Source: Chitinophaga pinensis (GTDB lineage: Bacteria > Bacteroidota > Bacteroidia > SXHM01). Taken from it: a stretch of DNA of 17,747 nt. Positions 6,948-13,841 of this stretch are shown here, in pieces (position 1 is the first letter of the stretch; every line of letters starts with the position of its first letter). The notes beneath the pieces are model-generated. The model was not told the origin of the DNA, made no database searches, and worked only from the letters and a program-made list of their open reading frames with translations. Location: positions 1-17,747 of the forward strand of contig CAMDBK010000026.1 of NCBI GenBank assembly GCA_945889235.1. Direction: 5' to 3'. The translations under genes and the position numbers were made by a program.

Positions 6948-7325
6948 ATGAGACAAGCACTTACAAACTTCCTGCCCCAGATGCCTGCTGAAAGAACGCA
7001 ACAATCAGAAAATCTGATGATAAAAGCTAACTACCAGCTTATCCAGTTAAAAACTGATGATATTCTTTTTATTAAAGCGTTGGCGGATTATGTAATTATA
7101 AAAACCACCACCGGAAAATATATAACACTTAGCACGATGAAAGACATGTGTGATGCCTTGCCTAGCGATAAATTTGTTCGCACACACCGCTCGTTTATTG
7201 TGAACATGGAAAAAATCCACATGATAAAAGGTTCAAGTCTTACTATATCTCACGATAATTTTCAATATACTGTTCCTATCGGGAGAGTTTATAAAAAAGC
7301 ATTAAAAGCAACATTAAATTCTTAG
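6948..7325 (+). CDS. Single-domain LytTR DNA-binding regulator
   Basis: A 125-residue protein consisting almost only of a LytTR DNA-binding domain (about residues 28-122). Hallmarks are ILFIKALADYVIIKT (39-53), the K-x-ITLSTMKDM segment, FVRTHRSFIVN (76-86) and C-terminal VPIGRVYKKAL. LytTR proteins bind DNA as beta-strand-based transcription factors, usually attached to a response-regulator receiver domain. Here the N-terminal 25 residues are too short for a receiver, so there is no phosphorylation input in the same chain. It is a monocistronic unit: divergent from the coiled-coil gene and closed by a strong terminator 20 bp downstream. Its targets are unknown; the shared 266-bp intergenic region is a natural candidate. 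Confidence 0.88.
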   Translation: MRQALTNFLPQMPAERTQQSENLMIKANYQLIQLKTDDILFIKALADYVIIKTTTGKYITLSTMKDMCDALPSDKFVRTHRSFIVNMEKIHMIKGSSLTISHDNFQYTVPIGRVYKKALKATLNS

Positions 7326-7345
7326 TTGGTTTAGGTTTGATGTGT

Positions 7346-7382
7346 AGCCCCGCTGTGTTTTAGGTTCACAGCGGGGCTTTTT
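7346..7382 (+). terminator. Intrinsic terminator after the LytTR gene
   Basis: AGCCCCGCTGTG pairs perfectly with CACAGCGGGGCT (12 bp) around a 9-base loop, followed directly by a T-run. The T-run merges into the likely promoter of the next ORF. Confidence 0.93.
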
Positions 7383-7385
7383 ATT

Positions 7386-7393
7386 TAACTTTA
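7386..7393 (+). promoter_or_regulatory. Weak -7-like element (TAACTTTA) before the Nfu-like ORF
   Basis: TAACTTTA differs from TAnnTTTG at the last base and lies 5 bases before ATG 7399, directly after the terminator. If used, the transcript would have almost no leader. Confidence 0.25.
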
Positions 7394-7398
7394 CACAC

Positions 7399-7680
7399 AT
7401 GAACACCACAACAGAAACCAAAAAACTACCCGTTACCATTTACGCAGAAAGTGCACCCAACCCTGCAGCCATGAAATTTGTACCCAACATAGGTTTGATA
7501 AAAGATATTAGTGTTGAGTACACTTCAAAAGCAGAGGCAAAAGGTTCGTTGCTTGCACAAAAACTGTTTGAATTTCCTTTTGTATTGTGGGTGTTTATTG
7601 CCGCCAACTTTGTATCGGTTACCAAAAAAAATTCTGTTGAGAGGGATTTAGATCACTCCTCTTTTGTTTTAACACTATAA
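7399..7680 (+). pseudogene. Truncated Nfu/NifU-type Fe-S scaffold, N-terminal domain only
   Basis: The 93-residue ORF begins like Bacteroidota Nfu proteins: LPVTIYAES-PNPA-MKFV (10-28), then LLAQKLFEFPFV (51-62) and VFIAANFVSVTK (65-76), matching the Nfu N-terminal domain. Full-length proteins are roughly twice as long and continue into a NifU-like domain with a CxxC that binds the transient iron-sulfur cluster. Here similarity stops after VERD (the family commonly has VEWD; one base turns TGG into AGG), and ten unrelated residues follow before the stop. Neither other frame resumes the family sequence and no CxxC region is visible up to 7783. It is most likely a decaying paralogue, or a domain kept alone for another use. 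A functional copy probably lies elsewhere. Confidence 0.7.
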
Positions 7681-7783
7681 GACAAAATATAGAGGATAGA
7701 CCCTTAATAATTAGTTTCGTCTAAAACACATAACTAAAAACAAAAACAACAGTAGAAGAGTATTGATAAACTTGAATCGATTT

Positions 7784-8680
7784 ATGAAATTTTTCCACAT
7801 CCTGATTTTTTTACTGCTCAGCTTCATCGCTTATTCCCAAACTTCCGAAACTTATAAAGGCAAAAAAGTAAATGAAAAAGATGCCGCAGGCCAAAAACAG
7901 GGGCATTGGGTTATTCTTAATTCCGGTGGAAAATTTCCAGGCTTTCAGGAAGGTGAATTAACGGAAGAAGGTGATTACCTCGACAACAAAAAAATAGGCA
8001 TCTGGACAAAATATTATCCCGGTGGAATAAAAAAACACGAACTTACTTTCACCAACAATCAGCCAAACGGTTACGCCAAATTTTATTACAAAGACGGCAT
8101 GCTGCAGGAAGAAGGAATGTGGAAAGACAACAAGTGGGTAGGTGAATACCGCTACTATCACGAAAACGGAAACCTCTTCTACAATTGGGTTTACAATGCT
8201 TCAGGCAAACGTGAAGGCACACAACAATATTTTTACGAAAACGGAAACCTCATGATTGAAGGCACCTGGAAAGAAGGCTCGGAAAGCGGCTTGCTGAAAG
8301 AGTATTACGAAAACGGTTCAGTAAAAACCGAGAAACAATTTGCTACCGGAAAAATTGAAGCTACCGAAACAAAATCATATGAACTGGGAAAACAATTTGA
8401 TGACGCAGCACCTAAAGCAAAAAAATTAGCGGAAGGAATTAAGCAACAGCATCAGGTAAAAACTGCTGCTTCCACAGCTGCCAATGTTGGTATGATTGGT
8501 GACGGACAACGCACTACTTTAAATAAATTCGGTAAACCCGACCGCGAAGGCATTTTTAAAAACAGCATGCTCATTGAAGGTAAAGAGCATCTCTACTCAC
8601 CCGAAGGAATTTACCTTAAAACCTACATTGTTAAAGAAGGAAAGCGTGTAGGGGAAGAAATAAATAAAGCAGAAAAGTAA
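7784..8680 (+). CDS. Secreted MORN/YwqK-type repeat protein
   Basis: A 298-residue protein from ATG 7784; the open frame reaches back to a TTG at 7763, but the ATG begins a clear signal peptide (KFFHILIFLLLSFIAYS, cleavage before Q19). Residues about 60-190 hold consecutive repeats of the MORN type, recognisable by G-x-W...YY-x-G/NG signatures: GIWTKYYPGG, GYAKFYYKDG, GEYRYYHENG, GTQQYFYENG, GLLKEYYENG. Databases often name these 'YwqK antitoxin', which does not establish an antitoxin role; no toxin gene is adjacent. A second region (about 215-298) ends with another partial repeat (GKEHLYSPEGIYLKTY). Bacteroidota encode many such exported proteins of unknown function. A double-hairpin repeat begins 8 bp after the stop. 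Confidence 0.85.
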   Translation: MKFFHILIFLLLSFIAYSQTSETYKGKKVNEKDAAGQKQGHWVILNSGGKFPGFQEGELTEEGDYLDNKKIGIWTKYYPGGIKKHELTFTNNQPNGYAKFYYKDGMLQEEGMWKDNKWVGEYRYYHENGNLFYNWVYNASGKREGTQQYFYENGNLMIEGTWKEGSESGLLKEYYENGSVKTEKQFATGKIEATETKSYELGKQFDDAAPKAKKLAEGIKQQHQVKTAASTAANVGMIGDGQRTTLNKFGKPDREGIFKNSMLIEGKEHLYSPEGIYLKTYIVKEGKRVGEEINKAEK

Positions 8681-8688
8681 TGCATTTC

Positions 8689-8749
8689 GTCACCCTGAAC
8701 TTGTTTCAGGGTCTGTTATAAAAAGATGCTGAAACAAGTTCAGCATGAC
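8689..8749. repeat. 61-bp double-hairpin intergenic repeat, copy 1
   Basis: The left arm carries CCCTGAA/TTCAGGG around loop CTTGT; the right arm carries ATGCTGAA/TTCAGCAT around loop ACAAG. The two loops are complementary, so CTGAACTTGTTTCAG (8695-8709) can also pair over 15 bp with CTGAAACAAGTTCAG (8729-8743). The outer ends are GTCA and TGAC. Both 26-bp arms are identical to those of the copy at 14808-14868; only the 9-bp centre differs. It is a REP/BIME-like element; no associated transposase is in the window. Confidence 0.92.
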
Positions 8750-8769
8750 ATAAAAATTCCGTTCCTTTG

Positions 8770-8796
8770 AAGTCCTTTAAAAAAAGGACTTTTTTT
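8770..8796 (+). terminator. Intrinsic terminator-like hairpin just before cysS
   Basis: AAGTCCTTT pairs with AAAGGACTT (9 bp) around four A, followed by five T. It ends 6 bases before the cysS ATG. It would stop transcription from the MORN gene; cysS transcription then must start inside or very near it. TTCCTTTG at 8762-8769, one mismatch from TAnnTTTG, would start RNA within the left stem and so avoid forming the hairpin. Confidence 0.7.
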
Positions 8797-8802
8797 ATTG
8801 TT

Positions 8803-10272
8803 ATGACAGAGCAGAAACTTGTAATTTACAACACCCTCACCCGCCAGAAAGAAGAATTCAAGCCCATCAACCCGCCATTTGTTGGCTTGTATGTATGCGG
8901 TCCTACGGTATACAGCGATGTGCATCTGGGCAATGCCCGCACCTTTGTTTCCTTTGATATGATTTACCGTTACCTGGTGCATCTGGGCTATAAGGTGCGC
9001 TATGTGCGTAACATTACCGATGCCGGGCATCTGGAAGGCGACCGTGATGAAGGTGATGATAAGTTCGCAAAAAAAGCAAAGCTCGAACAACTGGAACCTA
9101 TGGAAATTGTTCAGAAATACACCAACGGTTTTCATGAGGTAATGCGTGAACTTAACACGCTGCCTCCGGGTATTGAACCAACTGCAACAGGACACATCTG
9201 CGAGCAGATTGTAATGGTGAAAAAAATTATTGATAAAGGATATGCTTACGAAAAAAACGGCACCGTTTATTTTGATGTAGAAAAATATAACAAAGAGTTT
9301 TCCTACGGACAACTCACCAACCGCAAACTCGAAGAATTGCTGGAAGGCACACGCGAGTTAAGCGGACAGGACGAGAAAAAAGGCCGTCTTGATTTTGCAT
9401 TGTGGATAAAAGCAAAACCCGAATCACTCATGCAATGGCCTTCACCGTGGGGACAAGGTTTTCCGGGCTGGCACATTGAGTGTTCAGCAATGAGCAGCAA
9501 ATATTTGGGCGATACCTTCGACATTCACGGTGGCGGAATGGATTTACAGGCAACCCACCACACCAATGAAATTGCACAGTCGCAGGCATGCAATCACACT
9601 GCACCTGTCAATTACTGGATGCACACCAACATGCTTACTGTAAACGGTGTGCGCATGTCAAAATCAGCAGGCAATGGTTTTCTTCCCGGTGAGTTGTTTA
9701 CAGGAAATCATCCGCTTCTGGAAAAAGGATACAGCCCTATGGCGGTGCGCTTTTTTATGATGCAGACACATTATGGCAGCACCTTGGATTTTTCAAACGA
9801 AGCCCTCCAGGCATCTGAAAAAGGATACGCCAAGTTGATGGCTGCAATAAAAACACTCGACAATCTTAAAGCGGGTGCATCATCAACTTCAAACATAAAA
9901 GAGCTGCAACAAAAATGCTACGATGCCATGAACGATGATTTCAACGCACCCATTTTAGTAGCCAACTTATTTGAAGGCGTGCGAATCATCAATTCAGTAA
10001 ACGATGGAAAAGAAACACTCACTGCCGGTGACATTGCTTTATTAAAAACAATCGTACACAGTTTTGCTTTTGATGTCTTGGGTTTAAAATCCGAAAACTC
10101 CAACACCGCCAATGATAAAGCATTACAGAGCGTTATGGAAATGATACTCGGCATCCGCACTCAGGCAAAACAGAACAAAGACTTTACAACATCAGATAAA
10201 ATCCGCAAAGAACTGGAAGCAATAGGAATTCAAATCAAAGACTCAAAAGAAAAAACAGAATGGAGTTTTTAA
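8803..10272 (+). CDS. cysS: Cysteinyl-tRNA synthetase
   Basis: A class I aminoacyl-tRNA synthetase of 489 residues that charges tRNA-Cys in the cytoplasm. I chose ATG 8803 rather than the upstream in-frame TTG at 8767, because a terminator hairpin occupies that stretch and the family begins close to this ATG. The signature motifs are complete: HIGH-type HLGN (41-44) after VCGPTVYSDV, and KMSKS-type RMSKS (274-278). The zinc ligands that select cysteine are Cys32, Cys217 (GWHIECSAM), His242 and Glu246 (THHTNE), with the same 25- and 4-residue spacing as in E. coli CysS. The C-terminal helical anticodon-binding part is present. The 3' end overlaps the next gene by 13 bp in another frame. Confidence 0.98.
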   Translation: MTEQKLVIYNTLTRQKEEFKPINPPFVGLYVCGPTVYSDVHLGNARTFVSFDMIYRYLVHLGYKVRYVRNITDAGHLEGDRDEGDDKFAKKAKLEQLEPMEIVQKYTNGFHEVMRELNTLPPGIEPTATGHICEQIVMVKKIIDKGYAYEKNGTVYFDVEKYNKEFSYGQLTNRKLEELLEGTRELSGQDEKKGRLDFALWIKAKPESLMQWPSPWGQGFPGWHIECSAMSSKYLGDTFDIHGGGMDLQATHHTNEIAQSQACNHTAPVNYWMHTNMLTVNGVRMSKSAGNGFLPGELFTGNHPLLEKGYSPMAVRFFMMQTHYGSTLDFSNEALQASEKGYAKLMAAIKTLDNLKAGASSTSNIKELQQKCYDAMNDDFNAPILVANLFEGVRIINSVNDGKETLTAGDIALLKTIVHSFAFDVLGLKSENSNTANDKALQSVMEMILGIRTQAKQNKDFTTSDKIRKELEAIGIQIKDSKEKTEWSF

Positions 10273-11297
10273 TCAGAAGCAAGAGACAAGAAGCAAGAAG
10301 CAAGAACCACACACATCTTGGGTCTTGGCTCTTTATTCTTGCGTCCCTTTCCTTTGCTGCTTGTCAACCCGACAAACCCAAACCAGTTGACATTCCCACA
10401 CCTCCCGCCAAAGTTGTCCCAACTCCCGACTTCAATCAGGATTCAGCTTTCCAATTTGTAAAAAAGCAAGTTGACTTCGGCCCCCGCGTTCCCAACTCAG
10501 CACCGCATGCAAAGTGTGCAGAATACTTAACCGAAAAATTCAAAAGCTACAAAGCCGATGTAATTGTTCAGCAGGGCGAAGCAAAAGCCTTTGACGGAAA
10601 AGTGCTCAAAATGAAAAACATTATTGCACAATGGCAGCCCGAAAAAACAAATCGCATCATGCTCTGCGCACACTGGGATACACGCCCCTTTGCCGACCAG
10701 GACAAAACAGATATAAACAAACCCATTGACGGTGCCAACGATGGTGGCAGCGGAGTAGCCGTTTTACTCGAAGTAGGACGCCAGCTTGCAGCCCTTCAAC
10801 CTAATATTGGTGTAGATATCATCCTCTTTGATGCTGAAGATTACGGCCAACCCGATGGAGGAATGCAGAAGGAACAAGCCAACTCCTATTGCCTCGGTTC
10901 ACAATACTGGGCAACCAACAAACACAAACAGGATTATTTTCCCCGCTATGCTATTTTGTTAGACATGGTAGGCGCACCCAATGCCACTTTCACTATGGAA
11001 GGAGGTTCGGTACAATTTGCTGCACACGTAGTAAAAAAAGTATGGGATGCCGCTTCGCGCATTGGGTATTCATCCTACTTCGTTTATGACAAAACCAACC
11101 CCATTACTGACGACCATTACTACCTCAACACCTTAGCCGAAATTCCTTCTATAGATATCATCCATTACGACCCCGCTACCAAATATCATTTTCCTGCAGT
11201 GTGGCACACTCATAACGACAACCTCCAGAACATTGACCCGAAAACGCTGAAAGCGGTGGGGCAAACACTATTAGAGGTAGTGTATAGTTCACAGTAA
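10260..11297 (+). CDS. Glutaminyl-peptide cyclotransferase-like lipoprotein (M28 fold)
   Basis: A 345-residue exported protein with the M28/glutaminyl cyclase fold. Zinc and catalytic signatures are AHWDTRP (137-143), DGANDGGSG (157-165, metal Asp161), DAEDYG (191-196, Glu193/Asp194) and WHTHND (315-320, His316). LLDMVGAPNATF (233-244) and DDH (284-286) resemble glutaminyl cyclases more than aminopeptidases, so cyclisation of N-terminal Gln is the better guess. C35 after LSFAA is a plausible lipobox, placing it on a membrane facing the periplasm or surface. The only reasonable start is ATG 10260, inside cysS (13-bp overlap), giving a long basic N-terminus. That N-terminus and the hydrophobic signal core are encoded by a 7-bp-period inverted repeat, which may have replaced the ancestral start. 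Confidence 0.88.
   Translation: MEFLIRSKRQEARSKNHTHLGSWLFILASLSFAACQPDKPKPVDIPTPPAKVVPTPDFNQDSAFQFVKKQVDFGPRVPNSAPHAKCAEYLTEKFKSYKADVIVQQGEAKAFDGKVLKMKNIIAQWQPEKTNRIMLCAHWDTRPFADQDKTDINKPIDGANDGGSGVAVLLEVGRQLAALQPNIGVDIILFDAEDYGQPDGGMQKEQANSYCLGSQYWATNKHKQDYFPRYAILLDMVGAPNATFTMEGGSVQFAAHVVKKVWDAASRIGYSSYFVYDKTNPITDDHYYLNTLAEIPSIDIIHYDPATKYHFPAVWHTHNDNLQNIDPKTLKAVGQTLLEVVYSSQ
10275..10345. repeat. 7-bp-period inverted repeat forming the lipoprotein N-terminus
   Basis: The left arm reads AGAAGCA, AGAGACA, AGAAGCA, AGAAGCA, AGAA (10275-10306). The right arm (10316-10345) is TCTTGGG, TCTTGGC, TCTTTAT, TCTTGCG, TC, the same 7-bp rhythm on the opposite strand. It begins 3 bases after the cysS stop codon and lies entirely within the following reading frame, where the left arm encodes RSKRQEARSK and the right arm encodes LGSWLFILAS. 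Confidence 0.8.
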
Positions 11298-11365
11298 ATC
11301 TTCTTGTGAATTCATTCAATTGAGAAATAGCTATAGATTCTTCTCCCAAAAGAACCGAAATTCCT

Positions 11366-11373
11366 TACATTTG
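11366..11373 (+). promoter_or_regulatory. -7 promoter element (TACATTTG) for the large secreted protein gene
   Basis: TACATTTG is an exact TAnnTTTG match 31 bases before ATG 11405, in the 107-bp gap after the glutaminyl cyclase-like gene. No clear -33 TTTG is seen. The gene is therefore probably its own transcription unit. Confidence 0.55.
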
Positions 11374-11404
11374 CGCTCCTTTTAAAAATCTTGATTAAAT
11401 AATT

Positions 11405-13798
11405 ATGAATAAAGTAATCACCTCACTGCTTCTTATTCTCTTGGCAGGTATCTCTGTTTCAAACGCTCAAAACCTTATCACTATTGATAGTAAAGAATAC
11501 CATCAGCTAAAAGTAGAAGGCAAAATTCCTATGATTCCTTTAGACCAATTTGCCAAATACGTCCCCGAGAAAATACTTAATGCCGAAGACTTTGCCCCAC
11601 GCTCGGTTGAAGGTGGCGGTCCCAATGTAAACTGCGGTTGCATACAAACCCTTGATAATACATACACTTTAGCTATGCAACCAAATGATGACGGCTCTAC
11701 AGGATTAATAGCACTTCCTTTCAACTTCTGCTTCTACGGAACGAATCAAACCAATATGTATATTAACAACAATGGAAATATTTCTTTTGGAGCATCCTAC
11801 GGTACATATTCTTCTACCGGATTTCCTGATCCGGGGTTTGTAATGGTTGCGCCTTTTTGGGCTGACGTAGATACCTATGGAACAGGCGAAGTATGGTATA
11901 AACTAACCTCAACATATGCAATTATCCGTTGGCATAACGTAGGTTATTTCAGTTCACAGACTGATAAAATAAATGACTTCCAGCTCATTATTACCGATGG
12001 AAATGATCCCATCATTCCCGGTGGAAATAATATTGCCTTCTGCTATGGTGATATGCAGTGGACTACCGGTTCGGCTTCACAAGGTGTTGGCGGTTTTGGA
12101 GGAACTCCTGCTACAGTTGGTGCTAACTATGGTGTAGGAGGTGCTTATGCACAATTTGGCAGATTTGACCATGCCGGTTCTGATTACGATGGTCCCTTCA
12201 ATAATTCAGATGGCATTAGCTGGTTAGATAACCAAAGCTTTGTTTTCAACGGATGTGTAAACAATGCCAACCTTTCACCCATTGCAGATAATGCTCTCGC
12301 TATCTGCGATACCATTCAGATTTGTGTAGGTGATACCTTCCCTTTTGAGGTTTCTTTTCTTTCACCTGAGCAAAATCAGGTTACTACAACAGTAATAGAC
12401 ACTTCAGGAATTGAAGGCTTTGAATTAATTACAGCAACGAACGGAAATATCTCTACTGTATCTGCTGTTTTCTATGCCACTGAAGCCAATGCCGGTTACA
12501 ATACATTTACATTAACAGCAACAGACAATGGAACACCACCGCAAGCAAATGTTTTTACTGTAAATATCTTTGTCAGCGCTATTGTTGACCCTGCCGTGCT
12601 TGGCCCACAAGCCTATTGCGCTCCTGGTTCTGTAACCATCACACTCGATTCAGCATATGCTTATACAAGTTACAATTGGTCAACCGGTGATGTAAATCCT
12701 GATTCGGTTTTAAGCCCCTTGCTTGAAGGAAATTATTCAGTTACCTGTTACAACGAATATGGTTGTAATCGTACCCTCGATTTTCAGGTATTGGAATTAG
12801 GACATCTGGTAATAGACACCACCATTAATAATGTACTCTGCAACAATGCCGGTGATGGAAGTATAAACATTCAGTCAAGTGTTCCTACACCAATAAACTA
12901 CGTGTGGACAAACAGCAACGGTGATACTCTTCACATCGGGTTATTCAACAATGGTATTGACCACCTCAACGGATTAACACCCGGAACATATATCATCTAT
13001 TCTTCCGATACATTAGCTCCTCATTGTTTTACTCACGTTGATACAATTACAATTACCGAACCCGCGCCTTATACCACTGCCAATACTTCAAGTCCCGAAA
13101 CCTGCGAAGATGCTAACGGAACAGCTATGGTTACTACTGTTACAGGAAATACTTCTCCCTACACCTATTCATGGTTACCTTCTGGCGGAACTGATGACAT
13201 GGCCGACAGCCTTGCAGCAGGAACATACACTGTTACCATTACCGATGCTAACGGATGTGAGCATATTGATACTGTAACAGTTGGCGGCATTTCTTCACCA
13301 ACAGCTAACTTCAACAGTAATCCAACAGCAGCGCTGTTAGATGCTCCTGTTACGTTTACAGATAGCTCACTCGCCAATGGTGATACCATTGTTTCATGGT
13401 TCTGGGATTTTGCTGATGGCTCAACCGATACTATTCAAAATCCTGTTCACGCTTTTGCTGATACCGGGCATTATCCTGTAATGCTGGTAGTAACAAATAC
13501 CGAAGGCTGTACAGATACCATAATCATAGAAATGCTGGTCATCACCGAAATTGTTGTACCAAATGTGTTTAACACTGCTTCTCTTGAACCTAAAAACAGT
13601 GTTTTTTACATCCAGTATCTTGATCTATATCCTAACAGCAAGCTCTACATCTATAACCGGTGGGGTAAACGTGTTTACAAAAGCGATAACTATCAGAACG
13701 ACTGGGACGGAGAAAACCACAGTGAAGGAACTTATTTTTACGTGCTGGAAGTTTCAGACGGAACCAAACAACACGGCACCGTTACCGTTATAAAGTAA
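11405..13798 (+). CDS. T9SS-secreted multidomain surface protein (nidogen-like, SprB-like, PKD, type B sorting domain)
   Basis: A 797-residue secreted protein. Residues 1-22 are a signal peptide (ISVSNA-Q). Residues about 85-284 look like a nidogen-like domain (INNNGNISFG, VMVAPFWADVDT, GEVWYK). Next come an Ig/cadherin-like module (about 285-393), a Cys-containing Ig-like module (400-465), two SprB-like repeats (about 466-552 and 555-628; LTPGTY and AAGTYTVTITDANGC), and a PKD domain (about 630-715; WFWDFADGSTDTIQNPVHAF). The C-terminal 80 residues are a gliding-motility-type T9SS type B sorting domain: VVPNVF, LYIYNRWGKRVYKS, WDG and GTYFYVLE. The usual PNGDGxND after VxNVF is missing (NTASLEPKNSVF instead). 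It should be exported through Sec and T9SS to the surface or medium; an adhesive or structural role is inferred. Confidence 0.9.
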   Translation: MNKVITSLLLILLAGISVSNAQNLITIDSKEYHQLKVEGKIPMIPLDQFAKYVPEKILNAEDFAPRSVEGGGPNVNCGCIQTLDNTYTLAMQPNDDGSTGLIALPFNFCFYGTNQTNMYINNNGNISFGASYGTYSSTGFPDPGFVMVAPFWADVDTYGTGEVWYKLTSTYAIIRWHNVGYFSSQTDKINDFQLIITDGNDPIIPGGNNIAFCYGDMQWTTGSASQGVGGFGGTPATVGANYGVGGAYAQFGRFDHAGSDYDGPFNNSDGISWLDNQSFVFNGCVNNANLSPIADNALAICDTIQICVGDTFPFEVSFLSPEQNQVTTTVIDTSGIEGFELITATNGNISTVSAVFYATEANAGYNTFTLTATDNGTPPQANVFTVNIFVSAIVDPAVLGPQAYCAPGSVTITLDSAYAYTSYNWSTGDVNPDSVLSPLLEGNYSVTCYNEYGCNRTLDFQVLELGHLVIDTTINNVLCNNAGDGSINIQSSVPTPINYVWTNSNGDTLHIGLFNNGIDHLNGLTPGTYIIYSSDTLAPHCFTHVDTITITEPAPYTTANTSSPETCEDANGTAMVTTVTGNTSPYTYSWLPSGGTDDMADSLAAGTYTVTITDANGCEHIDTVTVGGISSPTANFNSNPTAALLDAPVTFTDSSLANGDTIVSWFWDFADGSTDTIQNPVHAFADTGHYPVMLVVTNTEGCTDTIIIEMLVITEIVVPNVFNTASLEPKNSVFYIQYLDLYPNSKLYIYNRWGKRVYKSDNYQNDWDGENHSEGTYFYVLEVSDGTKQHGTVTVIK

Positions 13799-13806
13799 AA
13801 AAGCTA

Positions 13807-13841
13807 TTAGCCATGTGGCTATTTGGCTAAGAACTTTTTTT
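13807..13841 (+). terminator. Hairpin plus T-run between the surface protein gene and metF
   Basis: TTAGCCA (13807-13813) pairs with TGGCTAA (13824-13830), followed after GAAC by seven T that end right at the metF ATG. An alternative smaller hairpin TAGCC/GGCTA can form inside. The octamers TGTGGCTA and TTTGGCTA are near-direct repeats. It is a weak terminator candidate or another small repeat element. Confidence 0.45.

Noticed and set aside
7784..8680. Toxin-antitoxin module involving the YwqK-like protein
   Set aside because: The name is inherited by similarity only; the protein is exported and there is no small toxin-like gene beside it.
8689..8749. tRNA or structured ncRNA gene
   Set aside because: Two hairpins without a cloverleaf, anticodon arm or CCA end; the identical element recurs at another intergenic site, fitting a repeat.
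8740..9312. Minus-strand 190-codon open frame across the cysS 5' end
   Set aside because: It is antisense to the well-supported cysS coding sequence, and its sequence is low-complexity-looking with no recognisable domain.
10276..10306. CRISPR-like short repeat array
   Set aside because: Repeat units are only 7 bp with no spacers and no cas genes nearby.
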